Source: Clarkia xantiana subsp. parviflora
Lineage: Eukaryota; Streptophyta; Magnoliopsida; Myrtales; Onagraceae
Assembly: GCA_036873135.1 (NCBI GenBank)
Contig: JAPTYO010000001.1
Coordinates: 49,959,774 to 50,023,773 of the forward strand
Direction: 5' to 3'
DNA length: 64,000 bases
Made by a program: the position numbers and the translations under genes
The notes under the pieces: generated by a model
The model's input: only the letters and a program-made list of their open reading frames with translations
Told to the model about the DNA's origin: nothing
The model's database searches: none
Shown here: piece by piece, positions 1 through 11,631 of the stretch
How the letters are laid out: every line of letters begins with the position of its first letter
How positions within the stretch are numbered: position 1 is the stretch's first letter

Positions 1-1395
1 ATTTTTATAATTTTGTTTATATTTTCCTTTTTTTTTATTATTAAAACATCTAATACTTGAATCTCATTATTTATTCATGTCCGTATTTGTAAAAAAATAT
101 GAATATATAATTTATATATAATGATATATAATTTATATATAATGCAAAAATTATATTTGAATTATGAAATTATGTGGGTCCCAATGTAGAAGTGGAACTT
201 GGCCTCCACTACTGGAGAGAGTGCCAATTTTACAGTGTCATTTACTGTAGCAAATACTGTAGCAGTGCCACTTTGATGAGTTGGCAGTGACGTGGCTGCT
301 GATGTGGAGGCACTAGGCACTTCCTATTGGAAGTGCTCTGAGACTGAGAGTCCAAAACTCTTTAACACTATATATCCCCACACTCCAACAAGACTGAGCA
401 ATAACACATGGAAGCAGCAGGACAGGTCGGACTCTGACTTGCATTGCATAAGTTAGGCCCATCTTAATTATTCATCTCTGCTTTCATAGATCTACTGTCT
501 CGGACTTGTCCCTCTCATTATCCAATGTCAATTAGATCATCCCTTTTATCACTATAATAATAATAATTTTCCACTTCTTTTATAAAATTGTTATTATTAC
601 CGTGCACTTTATAATCGTATAATATATATATTATGTGGAATATAATATAATATAAAGAAATATAGTTCTTTTTAATTAAATTAGATAATAAATCGTGGCA
701 AAATTGTAATCCCGACATTTAAAATCGATTCTAAAGCTTCTAACAATTGTTTAATATTGTGTCACGTGGTATAATAAGTGATTTTGAACCTTAAAATGCG
801 CCATAAGAATCTATATAGTTATAATATTTTAATATTTGTAGTTTACTATAAAATATTTTCTTTAATTTGGATTATCGTTATCAAATAACCATAACTTTTT
901 CTACGGTATTCTTACTTACGATTTTTTTTCTATGTGAAAGTAGGGCGAACACCTCTTGATTGACATATGTTAATGTAAATTTTAATTTATGCACACCATT
1001 ATAACAAATTAACAACAATAAGATGAATACATTCTTTTAGTATATATAATATTTTAGTATATTTTAACATAAAATTTTCGGCAAAATTTCGTGAAAAAAA
1101 ATAAAAAAAATTAGTGATTTATTAGTATATATAATATAGATAAACTAATTAAAGCCAAATATAAGATCCAAAACAAACCAAATAAATGTATATAGTAGTA
1201 CCACTACCATCTTCCTTTATTTTTACATTTTGTCTATAGTAAGCTTGATCTATCACACAATAGATTATATATATATAACAAATATTAATAGTAATAAAAT
1301 TTCGTTCATATAATTAATAAATATTTTTCCATAAATTGTGACAATAATTCATAGAAAATAATCCATTACCTTCCTTCCATACACCTACTCAGTAA
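1..1395. other. AT-rich intergenic stretch
   Basis: No coding exon is recognisable. The block at about 175-520 is less AT-rich than its surroundings and holds repeated TACTGTAGCA words near 244-265 and a TATA-like CTATATAT at 368-375. It could be part of an old LTR or the promoter of a non-coding transcript; neither is shown. The rest is plain AT-rich sequence with short A and T runs. Confidence 0.4.
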
Positions 1396-1401
1396 CTACT
1401 A

Positions 1402-1857
1402 CTACTCGGGAATGGTAACGAGTACGGGCCGCCAAACTCTCCTCATCATCAAACGGTGCCGGAAACCAGTCAACGATGGTCGTAGCATGCCGCTGAAACG
1501 CCGCCGGAGCGAGAACCCACCGATCGTCGAGACTGCAGTTTCACTCATCATCCCCCACTCTCTGCTTTCATTACCTTCTTTCTGCTCCAGATGCGGTGGC
1601 GATGCCAATAAGTCCTTCAATTTGCGCCGCGATCTGAGACCCTTCGGAGCATCACCGGCGGCGGCAACTCTCTGTCCTGACGAATTAGACGGGGATAGCC
1701 GGCGATCGGGGCTTTCGAGAAGCATCTTCAGAGTTTTGCGCTGCCGCCGGCGCAAGTGGGCGGCGGGGCTCCGCTTTGGGCTTCCGGAGAGAACGCATTT
1801 CGGAGCTGAGAGCTTCACCTTTTGCAGACCCGCCATCTCTCTCGGACAAAGCATCAA
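1402..1857 (-). CDS. small basic plant protein of unknown function
   Basis: Single-exon reading frame of 151 codons; a second Met at 1836 (MAGLQKVKLSAPKCVLSG) may be the real start, giving 144 residues. The product is rich in Arg, Lys, Ser and Pro, has a KLKDLLASPP segment near the middle and ends in a hydrophobic-basic tail WRPVLVTIPE. I believe such short proteins with a C-terminal WRPVL-IPE tail exist in other plants, but no function is known to me. The region is strongly GC-rich compared with its flanks, and a TATA box lies at a fitting distance upstream on this strand, which favours minus-strand coding over the equally long antisense frame at 1412-1867. No signal peptide or membrane segment is seen. 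Confidence 0.65.
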   Translation of the reverse strand: MMLCPREMAGLQKVKLSAPKCVLSGSPKRSPAAHLRRRQRKTLKMLLESPDRRLSPSNSSGQRVAAAGDAPKGLRSRRKLKDLLASPPHLEQKEGNESREWGMMSETAVSTIGGFSLRRRFSGMLRPSLTGFRHRLMMRRVWRPVLVTIPE

Positions 1858-1910
1858 GGGAACTTGAGATCTAACGTTGTTATATGAACGTTCTGACTTC
1901 TGATACTTAT

Positions 1911-1920
1911 ACTTATATAT
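1911..1920 (-). promoter_or_regulatory. TATA box of the small basic protein gene
   Basis: ATATATAAGT on the minus strand, about 54 bp upstream of the first ATG and 75 bp upstream of the second. The spacing fits a short 5' leader. Confidence 0.5.
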
Positions 1921-1929
1921 TATAAAATA

Positions 1930-4370
1930 AATATATATTATAATAATATTCCAACGGAAGTGTACGTATTTTCATTTTTATTATTATTTGTATTATATAT
2001 ACACATGGCTAGATTTGAGGCTTTCTTTAATTTACAGATGTGTACTGCCAAATGTATTTATTTTACCTATGATTCACAATACCTAGGTAATTCTTGTATA
2101 TGTTTAGTGTTATACAAAAAAAATATAATTAGGATTTAGGATAACTGTTCCACATTTTTTTTTCTAAAACAGTTTGAATGAACCATGCCATGATAGAAAA
2201 GTTAAAAAGCATTATTATATTAGTTTAGTGTAAATAATAAGTTTACACAATAAGTTTGCTGTGCCAGTGCCAGTTTGTGTATATATGCTTGTTATTTTTG
2301 TCGGGGCCTGAAGTTGGGTTTCCCACACGTGGCAGACTGTGGAAGATGTGGAAAGAACATTATTGTATTAGCCACTAACAGGATGATGTATTAGCCACTA
2401 ACAAGATGATGGATGTATTGATTTTGAAATGAAATGATTCCTTAAACACACTACACAGAGACAGAGTTTGGATCATTTTAAATGTTTTGTCTGGTGGGTG
2501 TGGATCTATTGCATAAGCTTTTGTTGGAAAAAAGGGGAGGGTTTAAAATTACGCATTAATAGATAAAATACGACTTAATAATATATTTTTTTAATTTGAT
2601 AAAATATAGTTAATAAATTAGTACATTAATAAATTATTCATGGTTGTAATTAATAACAAATTTATTTTTATTGTTAAAACTTTTTGCACTTATAAAAAAA
2701 AAACTATTATTTAATTACAACAATAAACATAAATAGGATATCTAAAAATTAGAAGAAAAAAAAATTATATCTCAAATACTAATTTATCAAATCGTATTTT
2801 CTCGTATATTAATTTGTTAAATCGTATTTATTATGTAGTGACTTTAATCCCACTATGAAAGAAATGCTCATCTCCCTTATTGGAATAAATATATATTCTT
2901 CCTCAAACTTTTTAATGAATTGGACTACAACGTGATAGTGCGTGAATGAGTCAAGCTTTGGACTACGTTATTTTGTATGTTGTCTTGATGTTTGAGGATG
3001 GTTCTGTTTGATCCATTGTGATTTTTTACAACAAAATCGATGTAAAATATCTTTCATTTTAAAAGTACTATGGGAAATCAGATTTTATCATATTGATACT
3101 CCTACTAAATTTTAAGAAAAATTATATTAATAACTTAATTGTTTTCTGCATAATACAATTTACGATTATTCCAACTTTACATTTAAATTATATTAGTTAT
3201 TTTATTTTTAAAGAATAGAGGAAATAAATTCATAAATTTATTTAAAAATCAGTAAAAAGTTTTACAATAATTATATGGATAAAAAAAACTGAAAAATATA
3301 CTAAGAATGTATACTATTTTCAAAATAAAAACCTATTTTATGGGTTTTATTTTTTATAAAAAATAATAAATTCCATTTAAAAAGTTTATGTCATATTTGT
3401 TTGTATAAAATTTATTTTCCAATTTTTAAATAGTTTTATTTTTTTATTTGTAATTTTTTAGAAAAAAAAAACTTAATGAGTAACTTGGTAACTTTACAAT
3501 TTGCAATTTGTAGAAAGCAATTGATGGTCTACGAATATAATTTCTCAGATCTTAAACATTAGAATGTCCTTCCAAAATTTGAACCAACCATTTTACCTCT
3601 AGACTTGAGTGTTTGCTCGACTACTACTCTTCGTTCACTTCCCAAGTTTTTGTTAATTCTAGGTTGGATCTACTGTATTATATGTAACCACGCATTCAGC
3701 TAACATGAAATGAATTAAGAAGGAATGAGAAATTTGGTGTTTGATTGATAAACTGATAATGAATGTCATCACTATAATAAATTTCATGCTAATAAATAAA
3801 ATTTTAAGAAAATTAAAGAAAAATGCATATATTAAAAAAATTTGAAAATATCTTCAAAATAATTTAAAATTACAGTATATTACAATGAAAAATTAATTAA
3901 ATTCTGAAAATCTATATTTTAAAGATTAGGAAATAAAATCTAAAATTTATTAAAAAAACTAATTTACAAATGTTTAAATTTAAAAAGAAGAAAAAAATAA
4001 AAAAGCCCAAGTCTGATTGACCTGGGCTTAACTGGACCAAGCTAGGGGATTCAATTCACGGCAAACGTTGTTTTTGTGTGTACATTGTTTTCGTGTTCTG
4101 TTCATTCGCCGATCGATCTAGCAAGATGTACATTTATCATATGAATGAATAAAAAATTGGGAATAATTGCATATAATTGATGACACAGTCAATGATGGCT
4201 CCACCGTAGTATGTATGTACACTGTCTCTAATTTGCTATGTCTCTCCCATTTTATCTTCTTTTATCAAGAAGCAAAATAAGATTGGCACACTGTAAAACA
4301 TCAAACTCGCATACATACATAAATACTATTTTTTTGGAGTGTGGTCTATATGACTAAAAATAAAACCCGA
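1930..4370. other. AT-rich intergenic stretch
   Basis: No gene seen. A 23-bp tandem repeat (TGTATTAGCCACTAACA plus GATGA, two copies) lies at 2364-2409. The part from 3050 to 4000 is low-complexity A/T-rich sequence. The final 300 bp serve as 3' flank of the minus-strand receptor kinase gene. Confidence 0.5.
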
Positions 4371-4374
4371 ACCC

Positions 4375-7143
4375 CTAAAACGAGCTCGGAGTATCCGAAT
4401 TGCTGACCCACTTATCCGTCACGACAGAATCAGGCGACAAAGGCGGAGGAATGCTGTTGTTGTTCTTCAGAAACCCGGCATCATCGGAGCGGATATCCAC
4501 GATCTCAACATTCTCGAAACTGTGTTCCTCGTTCTTGATTCTCCTCAGAGCCTCCACAACTTCCACCATGGTCGGCCTCATGTCCTTCTCCTGCTGCAAG
4601 CACCGAAACGCCAGTTCCGCTACCAGGGTCATCATCCTCTTCACTTTGTAATCAGTTTCAAACCCTAAAGACGGATCCACCAGTTCATGGAGCGTGTGGT
4701 TCTGAATCTTGTTGATCGCCATGTTGGCTAAGTTTATGTCGTGGCGATGCCTGTTTGTGTCAACTGCAGCCTTTGACGATAATAGCTCGCACATAACAAC
4801 TCCGAAACTGTACACATCACTCTTGTCTGTCAACTGGTAGCATTGATAGTACTCGGGGTCCACATACCCAGGTGTGCCTTGAGGAGCGGTCGAGACATGG
4901 CTGACATCATTTGGGAACAATCTCGACAGACCAAAATCCGCAACTTTGACACGGAAATCATTGTCTAGGAGAATGTTGTTTGTCTTGACATCACGGTGTA
5001 TAACATCGGATTCGTGAAGGTAAGCCAATGCATCTGCAGTTTCTATGGCGATGTTGAGGCGGATCATCCATGTAACAAAGCTCGACCCAGACAATTTTCC
5101 GTGGATGTGGTCAGCCACGGTTCCATTCGGAATGTATTCGTAGACTAAAAGAAGCTCTCTGCTTCTCCTTGAGGTGCACCCGAATAGAGTCACCAGGTTC
5201 TTGTGGCGAAGACGGGTGAGGATCTCGACCTCGTTCATGAACTGCTCGACCCGTTTCATGTTGTTCTCGTAGAGACGCTTCACCGCAACAACTCGTCCAT
5301 CTGGCAACTCACCTGAAAAACCCACAGAAATCGAGGATTCAGCTTTCTGTTTCATTTAAATCCAACCTTATCAAGGAAAAACATGTTTTTTTTTTGTTCT
5401 CCATCAAATTGTGAACTTTTCAACTTACCATAATAAACGGTTCCGAAACCTCCCTCTCCGAGCTCTCTAGCTGGATCGAAATGGTGAGTGGCCTCCTCGA
5501 GCTCGACATAGCTGAACACCTGAACACCGAAGTAAGTGCTCTTCTCAATATCGGTTCTAGTGGAAGCATAAGAAGCTGTGGTTCTTGAATAAGTGGTCAT
5601 AGAAATCGGAAGCCCCCCTTTACTGGAGAAGGGACTGATGTCTTTGGATTGAGTTTTTGCAGAAGAAGCAGCAGCAGCCTCTGCCACAGCAGCTTCTTTC
5701 TTCCTCCTCCTCTTTTGTCTCAAAGAGAAAATCCAGAAACCGAGCAACAACCCAGTGATAATGGCTCCGACGATAGGGAGAACTGCAAAATTCAATGCAT
5801 AAAGAAATTAAAATGCAAAGTTCAGAAATTGAAAATTCAACTATGAAGAGTGAAGCAGCAAATGCATTACCTATAGGAAGAGTTTTATCTGAGCCCCCTG
5901 CACCAACCGAACTGAGAATGATTAGAATTGAACATAAAAACAACTTTTGAAACATAGATTGGAACAAAAAAACTTGACTTTTTAACTGTAAATGGATTGC
6001 TTCTATCCTTGAATCAAAAGAATCACCAAGGCTTTGCCTTAATTAGGACATTGATTCAATTTCACGCTTCCGAACCGAAATTGCGGAAGCAATCTTATAA
6101 TCTATTAAAAAAAAACATTGTCTAGAAACTGCATTTCCAGACAAAGCCAGAGCTGAAATCCCAATTACCCAGGGCAATATGTTCAATTTCAATCTCAAAC
6201 TAGCAGCAAATTAAAGAATTCACAGAAAGGATAACAAAATCAAGAACTAGAGTACTGACCGCCATTCCATTATCGATCAATAAAAAGTTAGGCAGCAAAA
6301 AGTTAGCAAATTGTAGAGCAGAATTAGGGTTCTTCAATCAGGTAGCACGCCATGGCCTCAAAGTACGCATTTTCGATGAATACCTGAATCCGGACAAATC
6401 TGATCGCCGCAGATACACTTAGGAATACCCAAAACGGAGTCAAACCCACACTCCGATTGGAGTCTCCGACACTTGGCGCAGTGATCATCGTACGGATTAC
6501 TGTAATTTACTGCAAATCCCTCCATCAAAGCCTCCTTAAGAATTGATCGATTCATCGCGAGCCTAGCCTCCGTGCTGGGCAGGATCCAATCGGCGATGCT
6601 CATGTTACACTTGCTGACGTTCAAGATCGGGTCACTGGGCACCGGGCCCATCAGGTAATAAGAGAAGGTGTTTGTGCCGTTGATTTCGCAGTAGAACAAG
6701 TTCTGAGGTCTGAGGTTCATCACGGTGTTGCAGTCGTAGAATAGGGTCATTTCCACGTTAGTTGGGTCGGAGGTGAAGACGGTGGCGTTTAGAGTGGTGT
6801 TGGCGTAGTCTTTGCTGAGACAAGTGTTGTTGTAGAGGTCGGAGCGGGCCAAAGTGAGCGATCGGGAGGTCTGGTCGAGTGTGAGGACTCGGTAGGGCAT
6901 GGAGGCGGTGATGAGCTCAGCGGATTCGCCGTTACAGGTGAGGCGGAACTCCGGAGGGCCGCAGACGGCGGGACGGTCTCCGCCGGTGAAGGGGTAGGAG
7001 AGGTTCCGGAGAGGACCGCAATCGAAGGTGGAAGAGCACTTGGAGTAGGCGGCGGCGGTCAAGTTGCCGGAGACTGCGGCGGCGGAAGCGGCGGGTATCA
7101 GGAGGAGGAGGAGAAGAGGGAGGAGGGAGTGGCGGAGTGGCAT
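4375..7143 (-). CDS. LRK10L-type receptor-like serine/threonine kinase
   Basis: Four coding exons: 7143-6384, 5897-5871, 5782-5429 and 5312-4375. All junctions are GT-AG, all phase 1, and give 692 residues. In order: signal peptide (about 1-22), Cys-rich GUB_WAK-type ectodomain with CGPLRNLSYPF and many N-glycosylation sites, WAK-associated Cys cluster ending CICGDQICPD, a membrane segment at about 264-283 followed by a basic stop-transfer stretch, then a kinase domain. Kinase landmarks are GEGGFGTVYYG, Lys392 in VAVK, His-Arg-Asp488, Asp506-Phe-Gly and GTPGYVDPEYY, so it should be active. HRD with Arg marks an RD kinase. Family members (LEAF RUST 10 resistance-locus-like kinases) sit in the plasma membrane and act in defence or hormone responses; the ligand here is unknown. 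Two related ectodomain genes follow upstream in the same orientation. Confidence 0.93.
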
Positions 7144-7179
7144 CGTTGGCGTGGAATGTTGGAGGAAGCGACATAAGCG

Positions 7180-8835
7180 AGAGTAGATGAAATGATGGTA
7201 AAGAGTTCGCGGGAATTTTGTTGACTGTTAAAGATAGGCTGGATTTGGTTGACTTATGTTATCTGGACTGTTGGACTTGTGTTTTATTTATTTATTTCTG
7301 CTGTAAGTTTTTATTTCATAGTATGGTGCACGACGAATAATTCCACCGTTTTATATATTATTATTATTTCTTATTAAAAACATTAACGTTAATAAAAGAA
7401 TTAAATGAAATAATAAATAAAGTATACAAAAGGAAATGGTTTGAAATGTTTATATAGTTAATGAATAATAATTAATTGGTAATGATCATTATAAGATTAA
7501 TAAGTTGCAAGCCGACAATATTTTTCCCTTTTTGTAATTCAGATAAATTATTTCAACGCTATTATTTGGTGGGCACCAAACACTAATGAGTAGTAATTGT
7601 GGCAGGTGGAAGTTGCGTTTAATCAAATTTAAGCCTTAATAAATAAAATGATATTAGGCTTTCGGACAACAAAATGATAATAATCATATTAGGCCGTACA
7701 CTTCTAAGTTCTACGGCAGAAAGCCTATGTTTACTGAGGCCCAACTTCTATCTACAAAGAAATTTCTCTACACAGGCCTCTACTTGTTCGTCTTAAAAAA
7801 GTTTTGGCCCATCTGTTTATGTCTCTAATAAATAAATAGTACATTGACATCCATTTTGTGATGTCTTTCCTGTGTTGAAATTTGAGAAGCCAGTTTGGTA
7901 CCAAATTATTCAGTACAGCCTACCAATATTAACGTGGAACTATACAAACTTAATTACTAAGTTTGATAATTCTTGGAAAAAAAACTTAATTACTAAGTTT
8001 GATAATTCTTGACCAAAAAAAACAAAAACAAAAAAACAAAAAAAAAACTAAGTTTGATAATTTATTTTGAAAAGACGCCCCAAGTTATTGTCTCGTCAGA
8101 TATTTCATTTTAAAGTAATTAATAAATGTATGATTCTTTAATTAAAACGGATATCAATTATCAATATTCTAAAAAATAAAAGAGTTAGTATTCTAAAAAT
8201 TTACGAATCAGCTATAAATAAACGTATTTTTTTCATATTCATTGACTTTAAAGGTTTTTTTAGGGTTGCTTACCATTGGCTGGGTATATAATCTACAGGA
8301 ATTCTGCAGCTAATAAACTAGAATATTTTACCATAAAGTCAGTAGATTGAAAGATTGCATTTAGACTAGCACCATATGCATGCAGTAACACGAATTGTTA
8401 TTGGAAAATAGAAGAATCGGGTCATGTATATATATATATGCTCAATATGAAATAAATCCTTATATAGATAACCCCCACGTGAGGCTTCAAGAGGAGATTA
8501 AGCCACCATTTTTGAAAACTTCTCCATCTTATTAATAACTTAATTAGTCGCCTATATATGTGTTAGAAGTCTTATTTGGCCTAATTAAAGTTACTTTGGA
8601 GGTCAAATAAACGGCACTTAGTAAGTAGGTGTCTTTTGTTGACCAAAACTTTAAACCATATGTAAGACTGACTAACTTTGACTATAACTTAATTTAGAGT
8701 AATTTAATGAAGTGTGGCAACATTTGCAGCCGATCGATCTTGACGGAACTCTAAAACTAAGGGGTACCTTCCGGACGGCGAACATCGGAATTGGCTAATG
8801 ATCAATGAATGAATGTATTTAAAGTGAAAATGGAA
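7180..8835. other. intergenic stretch downstream of a kinase-less LRK10L copy
   Basis: I looked here, on the minus strand, for membrane-segment and kinase exons that would complete the ectodomain gene at 8836-9741. None is visible. The sequence is AT-rich with short repeats, including the 29-bp duplication at 7947-8011. Confidence 0.5.
7992..8062 (+). repeat. tail-like micro-insertion with 16-bp direct repeats
   Basis: The 16-bp ACTAAGTTTGATAATT at 7992-8007 recurs at 8047-8062. Between them lies CTTGACC followed by an A-rich tract. Just upstream, a 29-bp copy pair (7947-7975 and 7983-8011) is separated by only GAAAAAA. Confidence 0.6.
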
Positions 8836-9741
8836 TCAATAAACATGTCTAAGAGAGATTTGGTAGATATTAGGCTCACCTCCTGATCCTGATGATCCTG
8901 ATGCTGGTGGTGATGATGATGGAGATTGAGATGATGACGGGCAAGTTGAAGAATACGAATTATCGGAACAATAACACGCAAAATCGCTATTCGAATCACT
9001 CCCACACTGCCCACCGGATTGAGTGCACCCTAGACACGCCCCATCATCATCCGGCCACACCAACCCGAACCCTTCATTAAGAGCCGCCGCCACGCTGGCC
9101 TCAGTCGTGGCTGTCTGTATCGTCAGCAGCCCCGTCAGGGACACTGGAAGAACAACATTATTGCGGCAAGTCCCAAGAGACGCGGCTTGGCCTGCAATAG
9201 GAATATCGCTCGCCTTGACCGTCACGAAGTATCCCGTTATATTGGAATTAGTACCATTGTAATTTGCGCACGTAAAACCGGCTGCACCGCCGGAAATTAC
9301 TGAAAGTGTACTACTGCAGTCGTAATAGAGGGTTAGATTATCGGGTCTAGTGGCGCTGGAGTACGAGAAGGGAGTGATACTGGTGACGTTGTGGAGGTAC
9401 TGAGGGCAGATGTTGGTGTAGTAGTCGTCTCTTGCAACCGTAACGGCTCGGGTTGAGCTTTCGTAGGCAAGGACACGGTACTTAAGCCCGGAAAGAGTCA
9501 TCTCCAGGGTTGTATCGCTCACGCAGGTTAATTCATACCCCGTGCCGTTACCGCAATAGCTTTCACGGTTCACTCCCCAGAAAGGATATCCAATGTTCTC
9601 CAAGCTTCCGCACTGGATGGTGGCGCTGCAGTTTGTGAACTCAGCAGTTTGCGCGTGGCAACCCGGAGATTGGACGGTTATTAGGGTTAGGAGCACGAAC
9701 CATAGGAGGAACAAGGTCCGAAATGAAGGGTTAGGGTTCAT
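8836..9741 (-). CDS. LRK10L-like ectodomain protein lacking a kinase
   Basis: The frame starts at Met 9741, chosen over 9762 because the neighbouring copy also begins MNP. It encodes a signal peptide (about 1-30, ending GCHA), a GUB_WAK-type domain with CGSLENIGYPFWG, many N-glycosylation sites, and a WAK-associated Cys cluster (GACLGCTQSGGQCG, FACYCSD), then a Ser/Pro/Gly-rich stretch. A splice donor GGTGAGCC after 8880 is in the same phase 1 as in the complete kinase gene. If it is not used, the frame closes 14 codons later at 8836, giving about 301 residues. No kinase or membrane exon is visible in the 1.7 kb downstream. It may encode a secreted ectodomain, or a receptor remnant. The family domain call is strong; the gene's 3' structure is uncertain. 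Confidence 0.75.
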   Translation of the reverse strand: MNPNPSFRTLFLLWFVLLTLITVQSPGCHAQTAEFTNCSATIQCGSLENIGYPFWGVNRESYCGNGTGYELTCVSDTTLEMTLSGLKYRVLAYESSTRAVTVARDDYYTNICPQYLHNVTSITPFSYSSATRPDNLTLYYDCSSTLSVISGGAAGFTCANYNGTNSNITGYFVTVKASDIPIAGQAASLGTCRNNVVLPVSLTGLLTIQTATTEASVAAALNEGFGLVWPDDDGACLGCTQSGGQCGSDSNSDFACYCSDNSYSSTCPSSSQSPSSSPPASGSSGSGGEPNIYQISLRHVY

Positions 9742-9764
9742 GTCTCTGGTTTGGAAGATCATGC

Positions 9765-11630
9765 ATGAGAGGGGAATTAAGTGTGGAGAAGTTATAAGGT
9801 GCCAAAGGAGAATGTGAAGTAGCTGTTATAGATTTTATCTTTGCGTCTGCCTGCTATATTAAATGAATGAATGATGACAATAATGAATTCTTTGGGTGGA
9901 AATTGACTAAGTATATGGCCTTACGCTTTGGGCTATGACATTTTCCAAAGAGAAGCTTCTGTTCAACAAACGTATATTGCTTTATGACCCTTGAAATATT
10001 TGTTTATTGATTTTATTATTATTATATTGAGCTGATTTAGATCTGAATTCTATGTATATAGTATATACCATTCGGTAATATTTCGTTGGAATGGGATGCA
10101 TGTTTAAATTTTTATCTCATCTTTTCTCAAAGGTTTATTATTATTTATAAAATAAATATTAATTTTACTATAATCAAGATAGGTTAGAGCAAGTAATAAA
10201 TTGAAGGGTTATTATCAAATTGTTTAATTCCTATTTGGGGGAGCTGAACAAAATAGCAACTAGCTTAATTTTGTTTTAAATTTTCCTAGCTTAATATATG
10301 GGTAAAAATTGCTAATGCCAGTAAGATTTACATTTAATTGGGATGGAATGGTCACATGTTCAGCACGTGATGAATAAAATGTGGCAAATTAGTAGCTAAT
10401 ATTTAACAGTCGAACAAATTGCTTGCTAATTTTATCATTACGTGCTCCACTTGTGACCCACTCCATCTAAATTAGACAGAAGTCCTAATAGAGATTACTA
10501 ATTTGTACACATGTAAAATTTGAGTTAATAAAAATTCAAAAAAAAAAAAAATCAGGTAACAATTTACTCGAATATCCAATATAAACTGTAATTTGATAGT
10601 AAAACTAATTTGAATTGCGATACTTAAAGTTAACAGTAACCAGTAACCACCGTCGATGACTTGGTCAATTAAAGACGTATTTCTCACGAGACTAGTATCG
10701 CTGTCCATGCCCGACAGGGTAAGGAATCTAGAAGGTAGCTATACAGCTTAATCAATTTCAAGAATGTAATTTCCACGCCATTGACAAATATGTACTAAGA
10801 TATAAACTTGCGAACCACGGGTTAGAAAAAATAATAGCCGTGTTTGAAACTAATTCATTTGTTTCAACATAGAACTGATGACCTTTTAGTTCAATTTTCA
10901 ATGATCAAATAAAGTCCGCAACGTGAGCTCACAAATATGAATATGATACCAAACGAAGCCCAACCTGCGCTACGTGCTAACCAGATATTCAATTTAGAGG
11001 TTTGACCAAGCACACGTTGGTATCGTTAGAAGACCGCGGTTTCTCATTAATTTACATGACACAGATTTTTGTATATATATACTAGATGGGTGGTGCCTGC
11101 ATATATTGCAACGTGATACATTGCTGTTTGATACATATTATTATTTCCAAAGTTGAAGATCTTATATAATTCTATGTATAAATTAAAGTTTTATATATTG
11201 AAATAATATTATTATTGAAACAAAAAACGACTAATTGTAGACTTGTAGTCAATTTTAAAGTGTGCCAACATATAATTGTTATTTTTAAGGGATTACCAAA
11301 GCTAAGCCGAATCTTCACAACGTGCTAACTAGTTGTTCAATCTAGGTTTGTCCAAGCATATGTTGGTATCGTTAGAAGACCGCGGTTTCTCATACATTAC
11401 ACGACACATATTTTTGTGTATATATATATATATATATATAGTATGAACTATTGACTTTAACAGTGTGGCCCTTTGACGTTATTGGTTTGTTTGTTTGTTT
11501 GTTTTTTTTTTTGAATTTATAGCTCTAGCTAACTATTTACCTATATATGATCTAATACTAATCCTAAAACCATGAAGAAGCTTGGGAGTATGAAATAATA
11601 TATATCTAATGAATTCAGCAAGTAAATGAG
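9765..11630. other. intergenic stretch with a duplicated block
   Basis: AT-rich; no kinase exon for the upstream ectodomain gene is visible on the minus strand. A divergent direct repeat of roughly 120 bp is described separately. A TA microsatellite lies near 11420-11442. Confidence 0.45.
10960..11440. repeat. diverged direct repeat pair, about 120 bp each
   Basis: Blocks at about 10965-11085 and 11315-11440 share CGTGCTAAC, then a conserved stretch with TTGGTATCGTTAGAAGACCG and GCGGTTTCTCAT, followed in both by a TATA microsatellite. Orientation is the same. They could be the LTRs of a small decayed element or a local duplication; no primer-binding site was recognised between them. Confidence 0.5.
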
Positions 11631-11631
11631 C

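Noticed and set aside
10472..10708. Minus-strand hydrophobic frame that could be a membrane exon for the ectodomain gene at 11632-12414
   Set aside because: No acceptor in the right phase was convincing and the sequence does not resemble the family's membrane exon or juxtamembrane stretch.
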